In this document: positions 1 through 6,445 of the stretch, one piece after another
Layout: each line of letters begins with the position of its first letter
Position numbering within the stretch: the stretch's first letter is position 1
Assembly: GCA_937877165.1 (NCBI GenBank)
Contig: CALEFO010000198.1
Location: forward strand, 1-12,295
Source: an uncultured Lachnospiraceae bacterium
Lineage (GTDB): Bacteria; Bacillota; Clostridia; Lachnospirales; Lachnospiraceae
DNA: 12,295 bases
Reading direction: 5' to 3'
Program-made: the position numbers and the translations under genes
The notes under the pieces: generated by a model
Seen by the model: the letters and a program-made list of their open reading frames with translations, nothing else
Database searches by the model: none
What the model was told of the DNA's origin: nothing

Positions 1-29
1 TGCCTGACCAGCGCCCGACCTTTTTCCCC

Positions 30-67
30 AGAAGGGGCTGCCGCTTTATGCGGCAGCCCCTTCTTTT
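30..67 (+). terminator. Rho-independent terminator of an off-window + strand gene
   Basis: A perfect 15 bp inverted repeat (30-44 and 50-64) with a TTTAT loop is followed by a short T run on the + strand. On the minus strand the hairpin is followed by GGGGAAAAAGG with no T run, so it mainly terminates + strand transcription arriving from the left, although its strong stem may also slow the minus operon. Its T tail overlaps the TGA stop of the convergent HD-domain gene, which suggests two tightly packed convergent genes. Confidence 0.85.
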
Positions 68-576
68 CAGCGATGTGTCAATATGATATGGCGCGTATGA
101 TAAGCACGGTGCGTCCCTTCCATGACTGCCGCATATTTATCTGCCAGCGTCACAACGAAGCCCTCCACGGACCTCGGCCTTCCCGGGCGGACCGGCCACA
201 TATGCGTCTCAATGATCTTCAGTGTCTTGTCATCATACTGATCCAGTATCTTCCTTGCAACCTCCACGGAATCCACCGGATGCTGCTGACTGCACTGGAA
301 ATTGTTCCGGTACTTCTGATGCCGTCCCATGATGCCAAGATCATGACACAATGCTGCCCGGACAACATCCCGCAGATCCGTCCGCACATGAATCCTGGCC
401 AGAAGAAGGCACAGCACAATGCTGACAATGGCCACATTGATGGAATGCACCGCAACCGTCGTCCGTACATGATGAATCTGATAAAACGCCTCCTGAAATT
501 CCGGGGTCTCCATGACATCGGTTCCATAGGCAAACAAAATCGCTTTTATATTATGAAGTGAAAGATCTCCGCTCAA
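67..576 (-). CDS. HD-domain phosphohydrolase
   Basis: Small HD-superfamily metal-dependent phosphohydrolase, presumably cytosolic; the substrate cannot be told from sequence. Counting from an upstream ATG at 669, the metal-binding set is His75, the His109-Asp110 pair in ALCHDLG, His156 in ETHMWP and Asp177 in TLADK. It resembles short (about 165-190 residue) clostridial HD proteins in which the last histidine is followed by hydrophobic-Pro and an AD-K motif. The frame is open to ATG 669 (200 aa), but the first 31 codons are Gly/Ser/Arg/Lys-rich and that ATG has no good ribosome binding site. A TTG at 576 preceded by GGGAAAGGAAAG at ideal distance gives a 169-residue protein of normal family length, so that start is preferred. 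It is the last gene of the ACT-Nudix-HD operon. The HD identity is firm; the start is moderately sure. Confidence 0.82.
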   Translation of the reverse strand: MSGDLSLHNIKAILFAYGTDVMETPEFQEAFYQIHHVRTTVAVHSINVAIVSIVLCLLLARIHVRTDLRDVVRAALCHDLGIMGRHQKYRNNFQCSQQHPVDSVEVARKILDQYDDKTLKIIETHMWPVRPGRPRSVEGFVVTLADKYAAVMEGTHRAYHTRHIILTHR

Positions 577-702
577 TTTCTTTCCTTTCCCGGGCCTCGT
601 GTTCCGACCTTTGCTGCCGCCAGAGGCGCCAGAGGCTTCGTACTGCCCTTGGGGAGCAGTGTAACACATCTGTTCCCGCCCGTCTGTGAAAAAAATCTGA
701 AA

Positions 703-1251
703 TTAAAGCTCTCCCCGTCTTTTCAGCTCACCAAGAAGAAGTGTCAGATACATCGTCTTGGCGTCCCGAATTTTTCCCGAAAGGACATCCCTGGTCAGTT
801 CCTCCAGAGAACATGTGTTTACGTCCAGCTCCTCATCGCTGTCCAGATGCTGGCCGCGAAATGCCCCTTTCTTTGCATAATACAGCTCAATCACTTCCGT
901 ATCATACGCCGGAGTCGGCATCATGGAGCCTAAATACTTCCAGTTCGTTCCCTCATAACCGGTCTCCTCTACGATCTCGCGCTTCGCGGTCATGAGCGGA
1001 TCCTCGCCTTTTTCCTTTTTGCCGGCAGGATACTCCAGAGTCTCCTGCTCCTGCGCATAGCGCCACTGCCGGACAAGGAAGAACTTCCCATCCTCATCCT
1101 CCAGTGCAATTCCTACACCTCCCGGATGTTCCACGACTTCGCGCTCGACAATCTGTCCATCCGGCATCTGTGCTTCATCTCTGCGGACATGAAGAATCTG
1201 CCCGTCAAAAACGTTTTCCCTTGTCAATGTCTTCTGTGCAAGATCCTGCAT
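703..1251 (-). CDS. Nudix hydrolase, ADP-ribose pyrophosphatase type
   Basis: Cytosolic Nudix hydrolase, 182 aa, probably cleaving ADP-ribose or a related nucleoside diphosphate sugar to AMP and a sugar phosphate. The complete Nudix box spans residues 77-99: Gly77, Glu83 and the RE-IVEETGY block (Arg91, Glu92, Glu95, Glu96, Gly98), matching G-x5-E-x7-REUxEExGU. A proline about 15 residues after the box (in MPTPAYDTE) and the preceding EYPAGK are typical of the ADPRase branch. Length is normal for that family (about 170-210). The ATG at 1251 is preceded by GAGG with a 7 nt spacer. It starts 35 bp after the ACT gene and ends 33 bp before the longest possible HD start, so the three are very likely one operon. 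The exact substrate is inferred from family. Confidence 0.92.
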   Translation of the reverse strand: MQDLAQKTLTRENVFDGQILHVRRDEAQMPDGQIVEREVVEHPGGVGIALEDEDGKFFLVRQWRYAQEQETLEYPAGKKEKGEDPLMTAKREIVEETGYEGTNWKYLGSMMPTPAYDTEVIELYYAKKGAFRGQHLDSDEELDVNTCSLEELTRDVLSGKIRDAKTMYLTLLLGELKRRGEL

Positions 1252-1286
1252 ACTGATACCTCGCTGAGGCAGCCTGTGCCCAATTC

Positions 1287-1691
1287 TCAGATCATCCGGT
1301 AACCACGCCAGGTCAGTGCTTCCTCTACGCCCTCGATGTCCTGCGAATGAAACACTGCAATGGGTTCTCCGCTTTCTCTGTCGTGCGACATATAGATATA
1401 ATCGATATTGATTCCCACCTCTGCGATTGCCTTCAAAAGCTTGTTCAGTCCTCCGACCTCATCCGAAATCACTGCCGCATACACACTGTCCGCGTGACAC
1501 AGATATCCAGCCTTCTCCAGAATTCTCTGCGCCCTTTTGCTGTCCTCCAGAAGGAAACGGACAATTCCGAATTCTGCGCTGTCATTGACAATCATCGCCT
1601 GCAGGTTGATGTTGTTCTCCATCAGGATGTCCGTCATCTTACTGAGTGCGCCCTTCTCATTCTCTGAAAAAATTGAAATCTGTTCCAGCAT
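1287..1691 (-). CDS. Tandem ACT-domain protein
   Basis: A 134-residue protein made of two ACT domains and nothing else. Domain 1 (about 1-66) starts with the beta strand LEQISIFSEN followed by the KGALSKMTDILMENNINL helix-loop. Domain 2 (about 70-134) has AAVISDEVGGLNKLLKAIAE followed by GINIDYIYMS. ACT domains bind amino acids or other small ligands and act as regulatory modules; stand-alone tandem ACT proteins of this size are common in Clostridia, and their ligand is usually unknown. No catalytic or DNA-binding domain is present, so it probably senses a ligand and contacts a partner protein. The start ATG is preceded by GGAGG. It is the first gene of the operon, with a strong promoter about 85 bp upstream. 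Confidence 0.9.
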   Translation of the reverse strand: MLEQISIFSENEKGALSKMTDILMENNINLQAMIVNDSAEFGIVRFLLEDSKRAQRILEKAGYLCHADSVYAAVISDEVGGLNKLLKAIAEVGINIDYIYMSHDRESGEPIAVFHSQDIEGVEEALTWRGYRMI

Positions 1692-1776
1692 AATACCTCC
1701 GCCCGGTGTCCCGGCCTTTCTTCAAATCTGTTCCGCATTGATATGAAAAACAGATGTTATAAACAACTAATATAAT

Positions 1777-1806
1777 ATTGTAGGCCCCCTCTTGCAGGCA
1801 TGTCAA
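1777..1806 (-). promoter_or_regulatory. Sigma-A-type promoter of the ACT-Nudix-HD operon
   Basis: On the minus strand a perfect -35 TTGACA (1801-1806) and -10 TACAAT (1777-1782) are separated by 18 bp. The predicted start near 1770 gives a leader of about 80 nt before the ACT gene. No other match of this quality lies between the ACT gene and the divergent regulator. Confidence 0.75.
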
Positions 1807-1851
1807 CGCGCTCCCTTGGGAAGCCTGCCGGCTCCTGTGGGGGATTCCGAC

Positions 1852-1880
1852 TTGTTTTTTATAGGAAAAGATGGTATCTT
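1852..1880 (+). promoter_or_regulatory. Candidate promoter of the DtxR-family gene
   Basis: TTGTTT (1852-1857) and TATCTT (1875-1880) are separated by 17 bp on the + strand, matching sigma-A boxes at the strongest positions. Transcription would begin near 1887, inside the palindrome at 1884-1909, which fits repression by occlusion. Confidence 0.5.
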
Positions 1881-1883
1881 TTT

Positions 1884-1909
1884 GTTAATTGATGCTAACA
1901 ATTGTTAAC
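1884..1909 (+). promoter_or_regulatory. Palindromic operator candidate upstream of DtxR-family gene
   Basis: GCTAACAATTGTTAAC (1894-1909) is palindromic except for its second and fifteenth positions. A further half-site, GTTAA at 1884-1888, lies 5 nt upstream of it. TTAAC/GTTAA half-sites are of the kind bound by DtxR/MntR-type metal repressors. Its place on the predicted transcription start of the regulator itself suggests autoregulation; this is inference, since no binding data can be seen. Confidence 0.5.
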
Positions 1910-1985
1910 TTAGGAATGTGACTCCTATCCCTGCGGCACTGCTCGCACCGTCTGTCACATTCGACAAAATCCGCGAGGTATCAGG

Positions 1986-2354
1986 ATGACCATCGGAAGA
2001 TCCGCAGAGGATTACCTGGAAGCAATTCTTATGATTCATGAACGGCAGGGTTATGTCCGTTCCACCGATGTTGCAGAGCAGCTTGGCATTTCTAAGCCCA
2101 GCGTTTCCAATGCAACCAAGAGACTCCGCGAGAACCAGTATCTGACAACTGATGCAGCCGGCATGCTGGTTCTGACAGACGCCGGCATGGAGGTTGCGAG
2201 CCGGATCTATACAAGACACAAAGCCCTGACCGACTTCTTTGTGAAAATTGGTGTACGCCCGGAACAGGCAAGGGAAGACGCCTGCAAGATTGAGCACGAC
2301 ATCAGTCAGGAAACCTTCGAGGCCCTTTGCCGCTATGCAGGCGAGAACGTGTAA
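1986..2354 (+). CDS. DtxR/MntR-family metal-dependent transcriptional regulator
   Basis: A 122-residue repressor of the DtxR/MntR family, expected to bind DNA as a dimer when loaded with Fe2+ or Mn2+. The N-terminal winged helix (about 6-65) contains RSTDVAEQLGISKPSVSNATKRL in two pieces as the helix-turn-helix, and LVLTDAG begins the wing-to-dimerization linker. The dimerization domain follows (about 66-122). Residues aligning with the known metal site are Asp9, Glu12, His78, Cys100, Glu103 and His104: Asp9 is MntR-like, whereas Cys100 matches the Cys of DtxR/IdeR. It lacks the C-terminal SH3-like/FeoA domain of full DtxR. ATG 1986 has GAGG 7 nt upstream. It stands alone between its own promoter/operator and a terminator. 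Whether it controls iron or manganese genes elsewhere cannot be read here. Confidence 0.92.
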   Translation: MTIGRSAEDYLEAILMIHERQGYVRSTDVAEQLGISKPSVSNATKRLRENQYLTTDAAGMLVLTDAGMEVASRIYTRHKALTDFFVKIGVRPEQAREDACKIEHDISQETFEALCRYAGENV

Positions 2355-2380
2355 AGCACACTTCTGCCTGCTGAAGAGTC

Positions 2381-2416
2381 AAGAGGAGGAGCCTTAACCG
2401 GCGTCCTCCTCTTTTT
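2381..2416 (+). terminator. Terminator of the DtxR-family gene
   Basis: A 10 bp stem AAGAGGAGGA (2381-2390) / TCCTCCTCTT (2404-2413), extendable by GCC/GGC with one bulged base, is followed by more T on the + strand. It lies 27 nt after the TAA of the regulator. The loop and right arm also encode the stop and last residues (EEDAG) of the convergent AraC gene, so the element is shared by both genes. Confidence 0.8.
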
Positions 2417-3320
2417 CTCTGTTCTCTTCGCTCTGGGTAAGATCTGCTTCCCGCACCTTCGTGCGGTATTCGCGGGGTGACATGTGCATCTTCTCGCGGA
2501 ATACGCGGTTGAAGGTTCGCTGTGACTCGAAGCCGGAATCGATACAGGTCTCCGTAACAGATCGGTCACTGTAATGCAGCATTCCGCACGCACATTCCAG
2601 ACGCATCTCATTCAGATACCCATTGAAATTCGTGGAAAACACTGAGGAAAAAATTCGGGAAATCGTATACGGACTCACATACAAATGCTCCGCCATGCTG
2701 GTCAGCGTCATCGGCTCACGGAAATGCGCCGCGGTATAGGCAACAATCTGGTGCACCAAATCCGCCTGACTCTCATCCGGACGCTCGACCAGATGAAGCT
2801 TCGTAAAGCTTCTTGCCAGGATCAGCTGGACAAAGGACTGCTTGACGATTCGCTCCGTCTCCCGCAGCACATTCGCCGGAGCCTTTGCATTTAAGGAAGG
2901 CACCTTCACCGTCTGGCGGAGCCGAATGCCCTTCTCATCCATTCCGTACTCATGATACAGGCGACGAAGCGCATATTTCGTGTCCTCATCCACCTGTGCC
3001 GCCGGAATCACCGGATTTGCCGGCTGTGCATCCGAAAGCTTCTGGGCGAAATCTCCTGCGAGAGAAAGCGCCGACAAAAGATAAAGACTCGCACATGTCT
3101 CCGGATCTCCGAAGCACTGTGCGTGATGAATCTTGCCGGGGAAAACAATGGCAAGATCTCCCTTTTCCATATGGAAGAGTTCCTCATCAATTCCGATCTC
3201 CAGTGTACCGTACAAGACATAGACGATCTCCACCAGGTCATGGATGTGCGGGTTAAAATGTTTTGATGGCCGATAATAGATCTCCAGGTCATTGGGGATC
3301 GACTCATAGATTGGTCTCAC
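2394..3320 (-). CDS. AraC-family transcriptional regulator with cupin sensor domain
   Basis: A 308-residue one-component regulator. Residues about 15-90 form an AraC-type cupin sensor (HFNPHIHDLVEIVYV, then FHMEKGDLAIVFPGKIHH), the part that binds a small effector, often a sugar. Residues about 185-290 carry the paired helix-turn-helix DNA-binding domain: MTLTSMAEHLYVSPYTISRIF in two pieces for the first, and the ETCIDSGFESQRTFNRVF...SPREYR signature for the second. The last 20 residues are charged and Glu-rich. The start is GTG, preceded by GAGGTG at proper distance. It is monocistronic with a good promoter (3417-3445). No metabolic gene is adjacent, so effector and targets are unknown; the nearest candidate target is the intergenic region on its own 5' side. 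Confidence 0.93.
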   Translation of the reverse strand: MRPIYESIPNDLEIYYRPSKHFNPHIHDLVEIVYVLYGTLEIGIDEELFHMEKGDLAIVFPGKIHHAQCFGDPETCASLYLLSALSLAGDFAQKLSDAQPANPVIPAAQVDEDTKYALRRLYHEYGMDEKGIRLRQTVKVPSLNAKAPANVLRETERIVKQSFVQLILARSFTKLHLVERPDESQADLVHQIVAYTAAHFREPMTLTSMAEHLYVSPYTISRIFSSVFSTNFNGYLNEMRLECACGMLHYSDRSVTETCIDSGFESQRTFNRVFREKMHMSPREYRTKVREADLTQSEENREKEEDAG

Positions 3321-3360
3321 GGAGCACCTCTTTTCAACGTTTTCTTTATTTTGTCCACTT

Positions 3361-3402
3361 CTGGCCCCGAATTTGCATTCCCGATTTTGGCCAGTTTTTT
3401 TT
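3361..3402 (+). promoter_or_regulatory. Dyad with T tract in the AraC leader region
   Basis: CTGGCC (3361-3366) and GGCCAG (3389-3394) form an inverted repeat followed directly by eight T residues on the + strand. Between the arms, ATTCGGGG and ATCGGGAA on the minus strand form an imperfect direct repeat about 14 bp apart. It may be a weak + strand terminator that stops antisense transcription, or an operator in the early transcribed region of the AraC gene. With a six-base stem and a 22 nt loop it is not a strong terminator. Confidence 0.35.
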
Positions 3403-3416
3403 GAATTCTGGCACGT

Positions 3417-3445
3417 ATTATATCAAAGGTACTGGTATCATACAA
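3417..3445 (-). promoter_or_regulatory. Promoter of the AraC-family gene
   Basis: On the minus strand TTGTAT (-35, 3440-3445) and a perfect TATAAT (-10, 3417-3422) are separated by 17 bp. The predicted start near 3410 gives a leader of about 90 nt to the GTG start. Confidence 0.7.
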
Positions 3446-3447
3446 TC

Positions 3448-3600
3448 ATCACAAGGAAAGAGAACCAAACGAATTAAACAAAAGAAGTTTTCTTTCCTGT
3501 GATCATTAAAACGCCTACGTTGAACGGATCGGCACCCCCCTCCGCCGACCGTTCTGAGACGATAAAAACTCCACAATGAAATTTGGAGTTTTCCTTTTCC
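3448..3600 (+). ncRNA. Candidate small RNA with C-rich anti-Shine-Dalgarno loop
   Basis: This gene-free stretch has three successive hairpins. Hairpin 1 pairs 3448-3465 with 3487-3503 (17 pairs, one bulge, one G-U, A-rich loop). Hairpin 2 pairs 3522-3533 with 3544-3554 (one bulge) and exposes the loop ACCCCCCTCC. Hairpin 3 pairs 3565-3573 with 3584-3592 and is followed by CCTTTTCC. An extended -10 (TGGTATCAT, ending at 3441) sits 7 nt before hairpin 1, but no clear -35 is visible. The C-rich loop is complementary to GGAGG ribosome binding sites, as in several Firmicute trans-acting small RNAs. There is no open reading frame with a ribosome binding site. It could instead be a set of operators and terminators. 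No known RNA family was recognised. Confidence 0.3.
3564..3592. terminator. Bidirectional terminator hairpin
   Basis: AAAACTCCA (3565-3573) and TGGAGTTTT (3584-3592) form a 9 bp stem, extendable inward by AAT/ATT. The + strand continues with CCTTTTCC, and the minus strand reads GGAGTTTTTATC. It can therefore end + strand transcription from about 3448 and also minus transcription running out of the DUF362 gene, about 170 nt beyond that gene's stop. Confidence 0.5.
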
Positions 3601-3608
3601 CCTTGCAG

Positions 3609-3646
3609 AAAGAGGCATCACGAGCGACACGCCGTGATGCCTCTTT
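3609..3646 (-). terminator. Long hairpin downstream of the DUF362 gene
   Basis: A perfect 14 bp inverted repeat (3609-3622 / 3633-3646) is topped by a further GCG/CGC pairing around an ACA loop with one bulge. Both arms end in AAA/TTT, so either strand shows a short T run (CTTTC). It lies about 115 nt after the stop of the minus-strand DUF362 gene and probably ends that transcription unit together with the next hairpin. The region between it and 3760 shows no gene. Confidence 0.5.
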
Positions 3647-3760
3647 CCATGTATATCGGTCTGCCACGTATCCGGCTGCGGAAGGTGCGGACTCTGCCCA
3701 CACCTTCAGGTCGCACTTCCCCCTGTCCCTCGCAGCCATCCTGCCGCAGGCTTTCACGCA

Positions 3761-4879
3761 TCAGTGAATTGTCTTCAGCGTATACTCGCGGCTTCCGAGT
3801 CCGATCTTCTCTGCATGCTCCAGTGTTTCCTTCCAGCGCACATTCGGATTGCTGTTCATGAAGTGATCACCATGATCGTGGAAGTTCGGATCCGCGAGAT
3901 GGTCTCCCAGCTGGGAGTTTTGGATCGGCTGAGCCTTCAGGCACAGGTCCACACAGGCCTGATCCAGCGCGACCGGATCAAAGGACGCCAGCATGCCGAT
4001 GTTCGGAAGGATCGGCGCATCATTCTCTCCGTGGCAGTCACAGTTCGGCGAAACATCCGTGATCAGAGAAATATGGAAGCACGGCCTTCCGTCGCAGACC
4101 GCCTGCGAATACTCTGCAATCTTGCAGCCGAGAATTTCGTTGGCATTCTCGTTGTCATTGGAAATCGCATCAAAGGAGCAGGCGCCGATGCAGCGGCCGC
4201 ATCCCTTGCAGATATCCGGATTGATCCATGCCTTTCCGCTCTCGTAGCTGATGGCATCAGAGCCGCATTCTTTTGCACAGCGGCGGCATCCGCGGCACAG
4301 CTCTTCATTGACATGCGGCTTTCCGGAATTGTGCTGCTGCATCTTGCCGGCGCGGGATCCGCACCCCATACCGATGTTCTTCAGTGTACCGCCGAAGCCC
4401 GTTGCCTCATGTCCCTTGAAATGCGTCAGGGAAATGAAAACATCCGCGTCCATCACAGCGCGGCCGATGTAGGCCTCCTTACAGTATTCTCCGTTCCGTA
4501 CCGGTACCAGCACATCATCCGTGCCCTTCAGACCGTCCCCGATGATAACCTGACATCCGGTCGTGATGGTGTTGAATCCGTTGATGTTCGCACAGTCCAT
4601 GTGCTCCAGTGCATTCCTGCGGCTCCCCGGGTACAGTGTGTTGCAATCCGTAAGGAACGGAAGTCCCTTCTGTTCCTTGACAAGATCCGCGACAGCCTTG
4701 GCATACTGGGGACGCAGATAGGCAATGTTGCCGAGCTCACCAAAGTGCATTTTTATCGCAACGAATCTCCCCTCCATGTCAATGGTGCCGATTCCGGCAG
4801 CCCGACATAATTTTTTGAGCTTCTCCGGAAGAGGAGTGCCAATATGTGTTCTGAAATCTGTAAAAAATACGTCTGCCAT
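3761..4879 (-). CDS. DUF362 protein with two 4Fe-4S clusters
   Basis: A 372-residue cytosolic iron-sulfur protein of the DUF362 (COG2768) group. The DUF362 domain fills residues about 35-190, including the well conserved SLTHFKGHEATGFGGTLKN stretch and MGCGSRAGK. An embedded ferredoxin follows, with Cys195/198/201/205 (CRGCRRCAKEC) and Cys224/227/230/234 (CKGCGRCIGAC). The family domain then resumes with the NCDCHGEND and PNIGMLASFDPVALDQA motifs. The molecular role of the family is not established; electron transfer to a partner is the usual guess. ATG 4879 has AGGAG and GGGAG upstream. It lies 60 bp after the FAD-dependent dehydrogenase gene on the same strand, so the two are probably co-transcribed and may exchange electrons. 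Length is normal for the family and no residue looks lost. Confidence 0.9.
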   Translation of the reverse strand: MADVFFTDFRTHIGTPLPEKLKKLCRAAGIGTIDMEGRFVAIKMHFGELGNIAYLRPQYAKAVADLVKEQKGLPFLTDCNTLYPGSRRNALEHMDCANINGFNTITTGCQVIIGDGLKGTDDVLVPVRNGEYCKEAYIGRAVMDADVFISLTHFKGHEATGFGGTLKNIGMGCGSRAGKMQQHNSGKPHVNEELCRGCRRCAKECGSDAISYESGKAWINPDICKGCGRCIGACSFDAISNDNENANEILGCKIAEYSQAVCDGRPCFHISLITDVSPNCDCHGENDAPILPNIGMLASFDPVALDQACVDLCLKAQPIQNSQLGDHLADPNFHDHGDHFMNSNPNVRWKETLEHAEKIGLGSREYTLKTIH

Positions 4880-4939
4880 CTTTTCTCCCTTCTCCTACGG
4901 TCATTTTTGTTGTTCCGCAGTGCATAAAAAATACCGTTT

Positions 4940-6325
4940 TTAAATTCTGTCCTCCAGAATTTCGTCCGCCACGTACACGCCGCTTGCCGAGGCATGGGAC
5001 AGCGAGTGCGTCACGCCGCTTCCGTCTCCAATGATGAACAGGCCGGGATAACAGGTCTCCAGGCGGTCATTCAATGAGACCTCCATGTTGTAAAACTTCA
5101 CCTCTACACCGTACAGAAGTGTATCCTCATTTGCCGTACCGGGCGCAATTTTATCCAGTGCATAGATCATCTCGATGATGCCGTCCAGAATTCTCTTCGG
5201 CAGAACGAGGGAAAGATCCCCCGGCGTCGCCCGAAGCGTCGGAACAACTCTTCCCTCGTCAATCCGCTTCTGATTGCTGCGCCGTCCGCGCTCCAGATCC
5301 CCGAAGCGCTGCACGATGACACCGCCTCCCAGCATGTTGGACAATCTTGCAATGCTCTCGCCGTACCCATTGCTGTCCTTGAACGGCTCCGAGAAGTGCT
5401 TGGAAACAAGAAGTGCAAAATTGGTGTTTCCGGTCTTTTTGTCCGGATCCTCGAAGCTGTGCCCGTTGACGGTCACAATTCCGTTTGTATTCTCATTGAC
5501 GACAATGCCGTTGGGATTCATGCAGAACGTCCGCACATTGTCCTCGAATTTCTTCGTGCGGTACACGATTTTGCTCTCATACAGCTCATCCGTGATGTGC
5601 GAGAAAATCTCCGCGGGGAGCTCCACGCGCACGCCGATGTCCACGCGGTTGGATTTCGTCGGGATTTCCAGCTCCTTGCAGACATGCTCCATCCATTTGG
5701 AGCCGCTGCGTCCGACAGAAACCACGCACTGATCTGCCGTCGCACTGCCGCCCTCATATGTCACCTCATAGCCGCCATCCAGGACGCGGATTGTCTCAAC
5801 CGGCGTGCGGAAAAAGAAATCCACGCGCCCCTTCATCTCACGATACAGATTCTCCAGCACCACGTAGTTAATGTCTGTCCCGAGGTGCCGCACCGAGGCC
5901 TCCAGAAGCGTTAACTGATTCTGCATGCAGAGTTTCTTAAACGCACCGCTCCCTGCGGTGGAGTAGAGCTTTGTTCCCTCTCCACCATGGCTCATATTGA
6001 TGGCATCGACATACTCCATCAGCTCCGTTGCCTTTTCTCTGCCGATGTACTCATACAGGGAACCGCCGAAATCATTGGTGATGTTGTACTTTCCGTCCGA
6101 AAAGGCTCCCGCACCGCCGAAGCCATTCATAATTGCGCAGGTCGGACATTTGATGCAGGTTTTCACCGTCGTCCCGTTGATAGGACACTTTCTCTTCTCC
6201 AGGGGATTTCCCGACTCAAACACGGCAATCCGGATCTTCGGATTCTTTGTCATCAGCTCGTAAGCGCAGAAAATTCCTCCCGGCCCCGCTCCAACAATAA
6301 TAACGTCATAATGTTTGCTTTCCAC
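4940..6325 (-). CDS. COG2509-type FAD-dependent dehydrogenase
   Basis: A 461-residue flavoprotein. The N-terminal Rossmann fold binds FAD (YDVIIVGAGPGGIFCAYEL, GAGPGG at 12-17, acidic residue in VFESG at strand 2 end). A four-cysteine segment follows (Cys47, Cys57, Cys60, Cys63, in KTCIKCPTC) and then MNGFGGAGAFSDGK, a hallmark of this family. The C-terminal FAD motif is FIIGDGSGVTHSLSHA (GDGSG at 433-437). Family members are annotated as uncharacterized FAD-dependent dehydrogenases; substrate and electron acceptor are unknown. The start is GTG at 6325, placed just after AAGGAGGAAAT; an overlapping ATG one base earlier is out of frame. The gene sits 120 bp downstream of the MATE gene and 60 bp upstream of the DUF362 iron-sulfur gene. 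Confidence 0.9.
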   Translation of the reverse strand: MESKHYDVIIVGAGPGGIFCAYELMTKNPKIRIAVFESGNPLEKRKCPINGTTVKTCIKCPTCAIMNGFGGAGAFSDGKYNITNDFGGSLYEYIGREKATELMEYVDAINMSHGGEGTKLYSTAGSGAFKKLCMQNQLTLLEASVRHLGTDINYVVLENLYREMKGRVDFFFRTPVETIRVLDGGYEVTYEGGSATADQCVVSVGRSGSKWMEHVCKELEIPTKSNRVDIGVRVELPAEIFSHITDELYESKIVYRTKKFEDNVRTFCMNPNGIVVNENTNGIVTVNGHSFEDPDKKTGNTNFALLVSKHFSEPFKDSNGYGESIARLSNMLGGGVIVQRFGDLERGRRSNQKRIDEGRVVPTLRATPGDLSLVLPKRILDGIIEMIYALDKIAPGTANEDTLLYGVEVKFYNMEVSLNDRLETCYPGLFIIGDGSGVTHSLSHASASGVYVADEILEDRI

Positions 6326-6445
6326 ATTTCCTCCTTAATAATGCCGCTTTCCTTCCTTTTCCTCCGGGACTTCGGCATATTCTGCCGGACCCCGCGGCAT
6401 TTCATTTGATTCTTTCTGGTGTTTACAGGCTCCCGCAGATCTTTG

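Noticed and set aside
1785..1843. Imperfect large dyad (CCCCC...GGGGG with GCAGGC...GCCTGC inside)
   Set aside because: Arms are short and widely spaced, and it overlaps an excellent promoter; probably chance in GC-rich sequence.
3764..4810. A 348-codon + strand open frame opposite the DUF362 gene
   Set aside because: The minus strand encodes intact ferredoxin motifs and family blocks; the + translation is Arg/His/Ile-rich with no domain.
6364..6399. Small GC-rich hairpins (CGGCA/TGCCG) between the MATE and FAD-dehydrogenase genes
   Set aside because: Stems of only 4-5 bp, competing pairings and no T run; not a convincing terminator.
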